Source of the DNA: an uncultured Traorella sp.
Lineage (GTDB): Bacteria; Bacillota_I; Bacilli_A; Erysipelotrichales; Erysipelotrichaceae
Direction of reading: 5' to 3'
Assembly (NCBI GenBank): GCA_945919165.1
Contig: CAMEIZ010000125.1
Coordinates: 1 to 5,012 of the forward strand
DNA: 5,012 nucleotides
Each line of letters opens with the position of its first letter. The stretch's first letter is position 1. This document shows positions 1 through 5,012 of this stretch, piece by piece. The notes beneath the pieces were generated by a model. The model was given only the letters and a program-made list of their open reading frames with translations. It had not been told where the DNA came from and did not search any database. Made by a program: the position numbers and the translations under genes.

Positions 1-74
1 GTTGTATTGTTGAAATAGATGATGAAACTCATGCCGCAATCAGCATTCAACGAATTCAATTGAAAGAGCAGTAA
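1..74 (+). CDS. 3' end of an unidentified protein-coding gene (partial)
   Basis: The third reading frame is open from the window edge to a TAA at 72-74. It encodes 23 visible residues, starting CIVEIDDETHAA and ending IQLKEQ. The other two forward frames stop within the first 20 bases. A terminator hairpin is built around the stop codon, which is what one expects at a real gene end. The tail is polar and charged and shows no membrane segment. It is too short for me to assign a family, and no function is proposed. The bulk of the gene lies to the left of the window. The main alternative is that the open frame is chance, but the terminator argues against this. Confidence 0.6.
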   Translation, partial: CIVEIDDETHAAISIQRIQLKEQ

Positions 75-95
75 TGCTCTTTTCTTTTGTTTTTT
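63..95 (+). terminator. Rho-independent terminator of the upstream gene, with the stop codon in its loop
   Basis: An 8-bp perfect stem, AAAGAGCA (63-70) with TGCTCTTT (75-82), closes a GTAA loop (71-74) of the GNRA type. A T-rich run follows (81-95, interrupted by one C and one G). The TAA stop of the upstream gene is bases 72-74, inside the loop, so the left arm of the stem is coding sequence. Confidence 0.85.
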
Positions 96-152
96 ATAAT
101 AAAAAATAGTTTGTCCGGTTTTTTCATTTTTATTCAATTTTTTGATAAAGTA

Positions 153-181
153 TTGAAGATGAATCTTCCTTTTGATATAAT
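153..181 (+). promoter_or_regulatory. Sigma-A-type promoter of the ferredoxin gene
   Basis: The -35 is TTGAAG (153-158), with four of six bases matching TTGACA. A 17-bp spacer leads to a perfect TATAAT (176-181). The TG at 173-174 gives an extended -10 (TGaTATAAT). Transcription should start near A188, which follows a C as favoured initiation sites often do. This leaves a leader of about 20 nt before the ferredoxin start codon. Confidence 0.8.
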
Positions 182-192
182 TGTTTCATGTA

Positions 193-200
193 AAAGGAGG
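193..200 (+). promoter_or_regulatory. Shine-Dalgarno site of the ferredoxin gene
   Basis: AAAGGAGG lies 8 nt before the ATG at 209. It is a near-perfect match to the 16S rRNA tail and fixes the start of this 56-codon gene. Confidence 0.85.
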
Positions 201-208
201 TTTTCATC

Positions 209-379
209 ATGCCAGTTACTATTAACAAAGACACTTGCATCGGATGCGGTGCATGTACAGGAGTTTGCCCAGTTGGTGCATTATCAATGGATGGCGACAA
301 GTCAACTTGCGACGAATCAGTTTGCATTGACTGTGGAGCTTGTGTTGCTACTTGCCCAGTTGAAGCTATTTCTCAGTAA
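209..379 (+). CDS. 2[4Fe-4S] ferredoxin, clostridial type (56 aa)
   Basis: This small cytoplasmic electron carrier has two 4Fe-4S clusters. It carries two copies of CxxCxxCxxxCP, at C10-C13-C16-C20-P21 and C39-C42-C45-C49-P50, in the pseudo-two-fold arrangement of bacterial ferredoxins. By family rule, C10, C13, C16 and C49 hold one cluster and C39, C42, C45 and C20 the other. The length of 56 residues is typical for the clostridial group. The start is set by a strong Shine-Dalgarno site 8 nt upstream. An additional cysteine, C34, falls outside the ligand pattern. The gene stands alone between its own promoter and terminator, so it is probably a general, well-expressed carrier in anaerobic metabolism, serving partners such as pyruvate:ferredoxin oxidoreductase or hydrogenase. 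No such partner is in the window, so that role is inferred. The family call is very secure; the physiological partner is unknown. Confidence 0.97.
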   Translation: MPVTINKDTCIGCGACTGVCPVGALSMDGDKSTCDESVCIDCGACVATCPVEAISQ

Positions 380-390
380 GCAGACATGTC

Positions 391-418
391 AAATAAAGAG
401 CAGCAATGCTCTTTATTT
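391..418 (+). terminator. Hairpin terminator after the ferredoxin gene, possibly bidirectional
   Basis: A perfect 12-bp stem pairs AAATAAAGAGCA (391-402) with TGCTCTTTATTT (407-418) around a GCAA tetraloop (403-406). It begins 11 nt after the ferredoxin stop. There is no long T-run after the stem; the T-rich part is the right arm itself and the few bases after it. Termination may therefore be weaker than at the other two sites. The A-rich left arm would act as a T-tract for transcription from the other direction. Confidence 0.8.
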
Positions 419-419
419 A

Positions 420-448
420 TTGCTGGCTTTCATTTGTTTTGATATAAT
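420..448 (+). promoter_or_regulatory. Sigma-A-type promoter of miaB
   Basis: A perfect TATAAT (443-448) with TG at 440-441 makes an extended -10. A poor -35, TTGCTG (420-425), sits 17 bp upstream and starts two bases after the ferredoxin terminator stem. The predicted start of transcription is about 454-456, which leaves a leader of only some 16 nt before the miaB ATG. The extended -10 probably compensates for the weak -35. Confidence 0.7.
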
Positions 449-470
449 GTGACATGATTAGGAGAGGTCT

Positions 471-1910
471 ATGAAAGAAAATTGGACAATGCCAAGTTTG
501 AAAGAGGCAAAACAAAGAACTAAAAAACAGGCTGTGATTGAAAAATCACTATTTAATATACCAAGTGAAGTTAAAGATATCGGATATGGAAAGAAGTATT
601 ATTTACGTACTTATGGCTGTCAGGCAAATGAACGTGATGGTGAAACCATTGCCGGTATTCTGGAGGCGCTACATTTTACAAGCTGTGATACACCGGAAGA
701 AGCGGATTTGATTTTACTGAATACATGTGCTATTCGACAAAATGCTGAAGATAAAGTGTTGGGAGAATTAGGATCCTTGAAACGTCTTCGCAAAACTAAT
801 CCTGACTTGTTATTTGGATTATGCGGTTGTCTGGCACAGGAAGAAGCAGTTGTTAAAACTATTTTGGAGAAGTATCCTCATGTTGATTTAGTTTTTGGTA
901 CGCATAATATTCATCGTTTGCCGCATCTTTTATATCAGGCAATGATGAGCAGGGAAAAAACTATTGAGGTGTTTTCTAAGGAAGGAGAAGTTGTTGAAAA
1001 CCTTCCGGTAAAACGTTTTGGAACGCATAAAGCTTGGGTAAATATTATGTATGGCTGTGACAAGTTCTGCGCCTACTGTATCGTTCCTTATACAAGAGGC
1101 AAGGAAAGAAGCCGACAAGCTGAAGATATTTTGGATGAAATACATACATTGATTGATGAAGGTTTTAAGGAAGTTACATTATTAGGACAAAATGTTAATT
1201 CTTATGGGAAGGATCTCAAGATTGAAGGAGGTTTTGCTTATCTATTAGAAGAGGTGGCAAAAACTAACATTCCACGTATTCGTTTTGTTACTTCTCATCC
1301 TTGGGATTTCAGTGATGAAATGATTGATGTGATTGCTAAATATGAGAATATCATGCCGTTTATTCATTTGCCTGTGCAGTCAGGAAATGATGAGATTTTA
1401 AAAATCATGGGACGAAGATATAATGCAAAAGAATATATGACCCTTTTCAATAAATTGAAGAGCAAAGTAAAAAATGCAGCCTTTTCCACTGATATCATTG
1501 TTGGTTTCCCTAATGAAACTCATGAACAGTTTTTGGATACGATCAAGCTGGTTGATGAATGTCAGTTTGACAATGCATTTACCTTTATTTATTCGCCTCG
1601 AGTTGGGACTCCGGCAGCAGCAATGCAAGATAATGTACCAATGGAAGTTAAAGAGGAAAGACTTCAGATTTTAATGCAGCATACAAATCACTGGGCAAAA
1701 GTAAAAAATGAAGCTTATCTTGGAAAGGTGATCAAAGTCCTTGTTGATGGACCAAGCAAGAAAAATAAGAATGTTTTCAGCGGTCATTCGGAAACGAATA
1801 AGCTGGTAAATTTCACTGGTGAAAACATCCAGGTTGGCGATATTGTTGATGTGAAAATCACCAATACAAAATCATGGTCATTAGATGGTGAAGCAATAAA
1901 AGTGAGTTAA
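471..1910 (+). CDS. miaB: tRNA-2-methylthio-N6-dimethylallyladenosine(37) synthase MiaB (479 aa)
   Basis: MiaB is a radical-SAM enzyme that adds a methylthio group to C2 of i6A37 in tRNAs reading UNN codons, giving ms2i6A and steadying codon-anticodon pairing. The N-terminal methylthiotransferase domain (about 41-150) holds the auxiliary cluster cysteines C50 (YGCQANE), C86 (NTCAIR) and C120 (CGCLAQ). The radical-SAM domain (about 185-400) has C196-x3-C200-x2-C203, then LLGQNVNSYG (237-246), HLPVQSGND (299-307) and GFPNET (345-350). A TRAM RNA-binding domain fills about 412-477. The YGCQxN and NTCxIR signatures favour MiaB over the t6A enzyme MtaB (usually LGCKVN) and over RimO. The length is close to E. 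coli MiaB (474 aa). AGGAGAGG at 460-467 supports the ATG at 471 over the in-frame ATG at 489. The gene has its own promoter and terminator. The ferredoxin gene next door could in principle supply electrons, but that is only inferred from position. Confidence 0.97.
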   Translation: MKENWTMPSLKEAKQRTKKQAVIEKSLFNIPSEVKDIGYGKKYYLRTYGCQANERDGETIAGILEALHFTSCDTPEEADLILLNTCAIRQNAEDKVLGELGSLKRLRKTNPDLLFGLCGCLAQEEAVVKTILEKYPHVDLVFGTHNIHRLPHLLYQAMMSREKTIEVFSKEGEVVENLPVKRFGTHKAWVNIMYGCDKFCAYCIVPYTRGKERSRQAEDILDEIHTLIDEGFKEVTLLGQNVNSYGKDLKIEGGFAYLLEEVAKTNIPRIRFVTSHPWDFSDEMIDVIAKYENIMPFIHLPVQSGNDEILKIMGRRYNAKEYMTLFNKLKSKVKNAAFSTDIIVGFPNETHEQFLDTIKLVDECQFDNAFTFIYSPRVGTPAAAMQDNVPMEVKEERLQILMQHTNHWAKVKNEAYLGKVIKVLVDGPSKKNKNVFSGHSETNKLVNFTGENIQVGDIVDVKITNTKSWSLDGEAIKVS

Positions 1911-1930
1911 TCACTTTTTTTGTTTTTTTT
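1898..1930 (+). terminator. Rho-independent terminator of miaB, with the stop codon in its loop
   Basis: An 8-bp stem pairs AAAAGTGA (1898-1905) with TCACTTTT (1911-1918) around a 5-nt loop, GTTAA (1906-1910). The miaB stop TAA is 1908-1910, within the loop. A strong T-run continues to 1930, broken only by a G at 1922. The T-run also contains the -35 region of the next promoter. Confidence 0.85.
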
Positions 1931-1948
1931 GATAAGCCGTGGTATAAT
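1920..1948 (+). promoter_or_regulatory. Probable promoter of the RNase J-ftsK unit
   Basis: TATAAT (1943-1948) has TG at 1940-1941, giving an extended -10 (TGgTATAAT). A weak -35, TTGTTT (1920-1925), at 17-bp spacing lies inside the miaB terminator T-run. The expected transcript start is near 1955, with a leader of about 34 nt. The better-looking TTGATA at 1929-1934 is too close to the -10 to serve. Confidence 0.65.
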
Positions 1949-1976
1949 AACTAAAAATGGTTGTGAAACATAATAT

Positions 1977-1984
1977 AAAGGAGG
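1977..1984 (+). promoter_or_regulatory. Shine-Dalgarno site of the RNase J-family gene
   Basis: AAAGGAGG ends 4 nt before the ATG at 1989. It is a strong match with a slightly short spacer, and supports that start. Confidence 0.8.
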
Positions 1985-1988
1985 AAAT

Positions 1989-3647
1989 ATGGACCAAATA
2001 CGTATTTGTGCATTGGGTGGATTAGATGAAAACGGAAAAAACATGATGATGGTTGAAGTTAATTCCGAAATAATTCTTATTGAAGCTGGAATTAAGTTTC
2101 CGGAAGCTGATCAGCTTGGAATTGAATTCATTATTCCTGATTTCACCTATCTTATAGAAAATAAAAGCAAAATTAAAGGCATTTTCATTACTCATGCTCA
2201 CGATGATGTTTCAAGAGCATTGCCTTATCTCATAAAACATATCAATGTTCCGATTTATACAGGAGCTATGAGTGCAAATGTATTGCGGGATACACTTAAA
2301 AAAGAAGGTATTTCAAATTTTAAAATTAATAAAATCAAGCGTACAGATAAAATTAAAGTTGGAAATATAAAAGTCAGAACTTTTGCAATGAGTCATGCCT
2401 ATCCGGATAATTATGGCATAGCGATTCAAACAAGTCAGGGATATATTGTTTATACTGGTGAGTTTATTGTTGATTACGATATGCGGGCACCTGAATACAG
2501 CTTTGATATTAACGAATTGAGTGAAATAGGTAAGGAAGGTGTTCTTTGTCTTTTAAATGAATCAGTAGGAGCTGATAAAGAAGGTCATACTTCTCCTTTT
2601 CATAGAATTCAACCCATGCTTGAACCGATTTTTGAATCGAGTCAGCATCGTATTCTGATTAGTTGTTATTCACAGAGTATTTTTCGAATGAGAGAAATTC
2701 TTGATATGGCAATTCGTTTCAAAAAGAAAGTCTATTTTCATGGAGATGAAGCTAAATATTTTTTGAAACATATGGAAGAATTGAATTATTACAAATTTCC
2801 AAGTGAATTAATCGTACATGATCGAAATTTTGATGATGAAAATGATGATATTATTGTTCTTATTTCCGGAAGAGGAAAGAATTTATTTCGTACACTTCAA
2901 AAAATTGCCATGCATGAAGATGATAAGGTACACTTTAGAACAAGTGATACAATCGTAATTGCTTCTCCGATTGTCAGCGGTACCGAAAGTGAAGCCAACA
3001 GCATGGAAAATGAAGTCTATAAAGAAGGCGGTAAAATCTACTCGCTTAATTCTAAAAAAATCTATTCCATGCATCCTAACAGTGAAGACTTGAAAATGAT
3101 GCTGTATCTTTTTAAACCGCGTTATTATCTTCCTGTAAAAGGTGAATTTCGTCATTTGATTGCTAATGCCAATCTTGCTTTTAAAATGGGTTATCGTCCG
3201 GATCAGATCGTTATTTTGGATAATGGACAGATTGCTTCTTTTGAAAACCGTGTTTTAAAGAGTGTGGCCGATCATATTGAACTTGAAGATACATTGATTG
3301 ACGGTAAGGAAAACTGGGATGTAACCGGTGTTGTTATTAAAGATCGTGAAGTTCTTTCAAATGAAGGTGTCATGGTAATTGGTGTCAGTGTTGATTTTAA
3401 AACAAAAAAGATCATTGGAGGGGTTGATGTTCAGACACGAGGTCTGATTTATCTGAAAGATGCTGAGTATATCATCAAAGAAGTAATGAAAATTACAGAA
3501 GAGACAATTAATGAAAATGTCGCCAATAAATGCTATGAAAATATTGACACACGTATTGATGTCAAGGAAAAGGTAACAAAGTATTTATTGAAGGAAACAG
3601 GCAAACGTCCTATGGTATTGCCTGTCATTATTGAAATCAATCAGTAA
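1989..3647 (+). CDS. RNase J-family protein, RNase J2-like with a degenerate active site (552 aa)
   Basis: The family comprises cytoplasmic metallo-beta-lactamase/beta-CASP ribonucleases (5' exonuclease and endonuclease) acting in mRNA decay and rRNA maturation. The length (552 aa) and order are typical: beta-lactamase core with the beta-CASP insert (about 1-430), then a well-kept C-terminal domain ending KRPMVLPVIIEI (539-550). Family landmarks include LGG (9-11), GKNM (16-19), IPD (49-51), FITHAH (66-71), SHAYPD (135-140) and KPRYYLP (376-382). The usual HxHxDH metal motif is H69-A-H71-D-D73-V74, with the last His now Val. The Asp of TGD is E158, the HGE His is K384, the early Asp of DxG is E32, and SQGEP is not recognisable. 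H136 and H362 remain. Activity is thus probably weak or absent, as for RNase J2 subunits that partner J1. In Bacillus, rnjB also lies close before spoIIIE, which supports a J2 reading. Family membership is very secure; J2 orthology and inactivity are inferred. Confidence 0.92.
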   Translation: MDQIRICALGGLDENGKNMMMVEVNSEIILIEAGIKFPEADQLGIEFIIPDFTYLIENKSKIKGIFITHAHDDVSRALPYLIKHINVPIYTGAMSANVLRDTLKKEGISNFKINKIKRTDKIKVGNIKVRTFAMSHAYPDNYGIAIQTSQGYIVYTGEFIVDYDMRAPEYSFDINELSEIGKEGVLCLLNESVGADKEGHTSPFHRIQPMLEPIFESSQHRILISCYSQSIFRMREILDMAIRFKKKVYFHGDEAKYFLKHMEELNYYKFPSELIVHDRNFDDENDDIIVLISGRGKNLFRTLQKIAMHEDDKVHFRTSDTIVIASPIVSGTESEANSMENEVYKEGGKIYSLNSKKIYSMHPNSEDLKMMLYLFKPRYYLPVKGEFRHLIANANLAFKMGYRPDQIVILDNGQIASFENRVLKSVADHIELEDTLIDGKENWDVTGVVIKDREVLSNEGVMVIGVSVDFKTKKIIGGVDVQTRGLIYLKDAEYIIKEVMKITEETINENVANKCYENIDTRIDVKEKVTKYLLKETGKRPMVLPVIIEINQ

Positions 3648-3649
3648 TC

Positions 3650-3655
3650 AGGGGG
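3650..3655 (+). promoter_or_regulatory. Atypical Shine-Dalgarno site of ftsK
   Basis: AGGGGG lies 7 nt before the ATG at 3663, where AGGAGG would be standard. One G:U pair with the rRNA tail is needed. It is the only purine-rich site at this junction, so it sets the start. It may initiate more weakly than the RNase J gene's site, or rely on ribosomes arriving from upstream. Confidence 0.6.
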
Positions 3656-3662
3656 TAGTTGA

Positions 3663-5012
3663 ATGGCAAAACAGAAAAGCAGTAAAACCAAAGAGAAATC
3701 GAAGGATCAGGAGGTCCTTCGTATTATCTATTCACTGTTAGCCATCTTTTTGGCAATTATTGGGATTTTAAAATTAGGAGTTGTCGGAGAAGCATTAGAT
3801 CGTGTCATGACATTTTTAGTGGGTGTCTTAGCGAGTGTTGTTTTTGGAGCAATTATTTTGATTGGTTGTTTGATACTCTTTAACAAGAATTTTAAGAATA
3901 TCAAAATCAGATCAATCATCGGCCTTTTGTGTTTCTTTATGGCATGGTTGATGTTAGTTGCAGCACCAGATAATCATGAATTGACTGGTATGGCTGTCTT
4001 GCAGAATTTTCTTGCCAATACCAAAGACATATTCAACAATTCACTCATTGTTTCAATTGGCAATGGCGGTCTGATTGGAGCTATGCTTTACGCTTTATTT
4101 AGTGCTTTATTTGATTTTACCGGAACACGTATCATGATTATCATGTTTGTTGTTTTGGGTATTATCATGTTTATTGAACCAATCAAAAGAATATATGATC
4201 AGATTGCTAATAAGACTAAAGAAGCAAATAATGCGAAAAAAATTCGCAAACAGGAACGATTGGAAAAGAAAAAACAGGAAGATCTATTTGATGAATCTTT
4301 GATTGATTATGAACAAGGTCAGGGTAAATTTGCTTTTGGAAAAATTACTGCTGATGATCAGAAAGTTGAAGACAGAATTGTTGTGGATGAGAATACTCAA
4401 ATGATTCATGTTATTGATGATCAGCCTAAAAAAGAAGTGGTTCAGGAAGCTGAAATAGAAACAAGCTTTCTTATTGATATGGCAAAATATCGACTTCCAA
4501 ATTTAAATATTTTGAATTTAGGTTCTAAATCAAATGTTTCAAATAATAATAAGAAAGCGGCAGCTGAAGCTGGAGCAAAGCTTTTACAGATTTTAGATGA
4601 ATTTGGTGTTAAAGCTACTTTGGTTGATACCCATATCGGACCTAGTGTAACCAAATTTGAATTAAAGCCTGATTTAGGCGTTAAAGTATCAAAAATCAGC
4701 AATCTGCAAAATGATATCAAATTAGCCGGAGGCGCAAAAGACATTAGAAGTGAAGGAGGCATTTCTGCCAAAAACGATGTTGGGATCGAAATTCCCAATG
4801 TAGATAAAACTTTGGTAGGATTGCGTGAATTGTTAAGAAGCGTTCCTTCAAAATATGATGACAGCAAACTGCTTTTTGCGTTAGGTAAGGATTTGTTGGG
4901 ACAGCCGGTATATGGTGAGTTAAATAAAATGCCTCACTTACTGATTGCAGGAGCTACTGGTTCGGGTAAATCAGTTTGTGTTAATTCCATCATTATTTCT
5001 ATTTTGATGCGT
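3663..5012 (+). CDS. ftsK: DNA translocase FtsK/SpoIIIE, N-terminal 450 residues (cut by window end)
   Basis: This membrane-anchored, ATP-driven DNA pump clears chromosomes from the division septum (FtsK, SftA) or moves one into the forespore (SpoIIIE). A lysine-rich cytoplasmic N-terminus (1-19) precedes hydrophobic segments at about 20-40, 50-73, 84-101, 133-150 and 156-172. That is four or five membrane spans, as in the family. Next comes a short charged linker (about 175-290) rich in Lys, Glu and Asp, far shorter than the linker of E. coli FtsK. The motor's alpha/beta part starts near 297, with IGPSVTKFEL (325-334), VGIEIPN (373-379), ALGKD (406-410) and KMPHLLIAG (422-430). The Walker A motif GATGSGKS is at 430-437. 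The frame stays open to the last base; Walker B and the DNA-reading gamma domain lie outside. The gene starts 15 nt after the RNase J stop with no promoter or terminator between, so the two are probably cotranscribed. FtsK and SpoIIIE cannot be told apart from this part alone. Confidence 0.95.
   Translation, partial: MAKQKSSKTKEKSKDQEVLRIIYSLLAIFLAIIGILKLGVVGEALDRVMTFLVGVLASVVFGAIILIGCLILFNKNFKNIKIRSIIGLLCFFMAWLMLVAAPDNHELTGMAVLQNFLANTKDIFNNSLIVSIGNGGLIGAMLYALFSALFDFTGTRIMIIMFVVLGIIMFIEPIKRIYDQIANKTKEANNAKKIRKQERLEKKKQEDLFDESLIDYEQGQGKFAFGKITADDQKVEDRIVVDENTQMIHVIDDQPKKEVVQEAEIETSFLIDMAKYRLPNLNILNLGSKSNVSNNNKKAAAEAGAKLLQILDEFGVKATLVDTHIGPSVTKFELKPDLGVKVSKISNLQNDIKLAGGAKDIRSEGGISAKNDVGIEIPNVDKTLVGLRELLRSVPSKYDDSKLLFALGKDLLGQPVYGELNKMPHLLIAGATGSGKSVCVNSIIISILMR

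Noticed and set aside
22..33. A 12-base match, ATGAAACTCATG, repeated at 1513-1524 inside miaB
   Set aside because: Both copies are coding sequence (for E-T-H in each case) with unrelated flanks. A single short match of this kind is expected by chance or codon preference.
90..106. AT-only inverted repeat (TTTTTTAT, A, ATAAAAAA) holding a TATAAT at 95-100
   Set aside because: No acceptable -35 lies 16-18 bp upstream, and A/T-only symmetry is expected by chance in such sequence. It may just be the tail of the first terminator region.
87..452. A 121-codon forward open frame covering the ferredoxin gene
   Set aside because: It is in a different frame from the ferredoxin, has no Shine-Dalgarno site, runs through the promoter and terminator, and matches nothing recognisable. 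The 56-aa ferredoxin with its eight ligand cysteines is clearly the real gene.
930..1145. Reverse-strand open frames opposite miaB (also 1398-1628)
   Set aside because: Both are short and overlap strongly conserved radical-SAM motifs on the other strand. No ribosome binding site or recognisable protein was seen.
1929..1934. TTGATA as the -35 box of the RNase J promoter
   Set aside because: It matches the consensus well, but its spacer to the TATAAT at 1943 is only 8 bp. No other good -10 lies at the right distance.
2883..3155. Reverse-strand open frames opposite the RNase J gene and the start of ftsK (also 3728-3919)
   Set aside because: They are antisense shadows of conserved coding sequence, with lysine- or phenylalanine-rich translations typical of reversed AT-rich genes.
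4442..4867. A 141-codon reverse-strand open frame opposite ftsK
   Set aside because: It lies wholly antisense to a well-conserved stretch of the FtsK motor. Its translation looks low in complexity and unlike any family I know, and there is no promoter or ribosome site of note.

Overview
The window is a compact stretch of bacterial chromosome with every recognisable gene on the + strand. AT-rich DNA, strong AGGAGG-type ribosome binding sites, a clostridial-type 2[4Fe-4S] ferredoxin, a MiaB of Firmicutes type and an RNase J gene directly before an FtsK/SpoIIIE gene all point to a low-GC Firmicute. The ferredoxin suggests an anaerobe, and a gut lineage such as Erysipelotrichia is plausible, but that placement is inference. 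TGA is not used in frame in any CDS, so the standard code fits.

Layout: (1) 1-74, the last 23 codons of an unidentified gene, whose stop codon lies in the loop of its own terminator. (2) 153-418, a one-gene ferredoxin unit with promoter, Shine-Dalgarno site, a 56-aa CDS at 209-379 and a 12-bp-stem hairpin. (3) 420-1930, a one-gene miaB unit (tRNA i6A37 methylthiotransferase) with its own promoter and a terminator that again holds the stop codon in its loop. (4) 1920 to the window end, a probable two-gene unit in which a promoter precedes an RNase J-family gene (552 aa), followed after 15 nt by an FtsK/SpoIIIE DNA translocase cut off by the window edge just after its Walker A motif.

The genes are mostly housekeeping: electron transfer, tRNA modification at position 37 (itself an Fe-S, radical-SAM reaction that needs low-potential electrons), RNA metabolism, and chromosome segregation. 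The three promoters look alike: an extended TGnTATAAT -10, a weak -35 beginning TTG, and a 17-bp spacer. For miaB and rnj the -35 lies against or inside the preceding terminator.

I see no mobile element, CRISPR array, RNA gene or obvious new system. The best lead is the RNase J homologue. It keeps the family's length and C-terminal domain but has lost or replaced most metal-binding and catalytic motif residues. It is therefore probably a nuclease-weak or nuclease-dead RNase J2-like protein. Smaller curiosities are the stop-codon-in-loop terminators, a shared hairpin core on both sides of the ferredoxin gene, and predicted transcripts that would begin at or next to an AUG.
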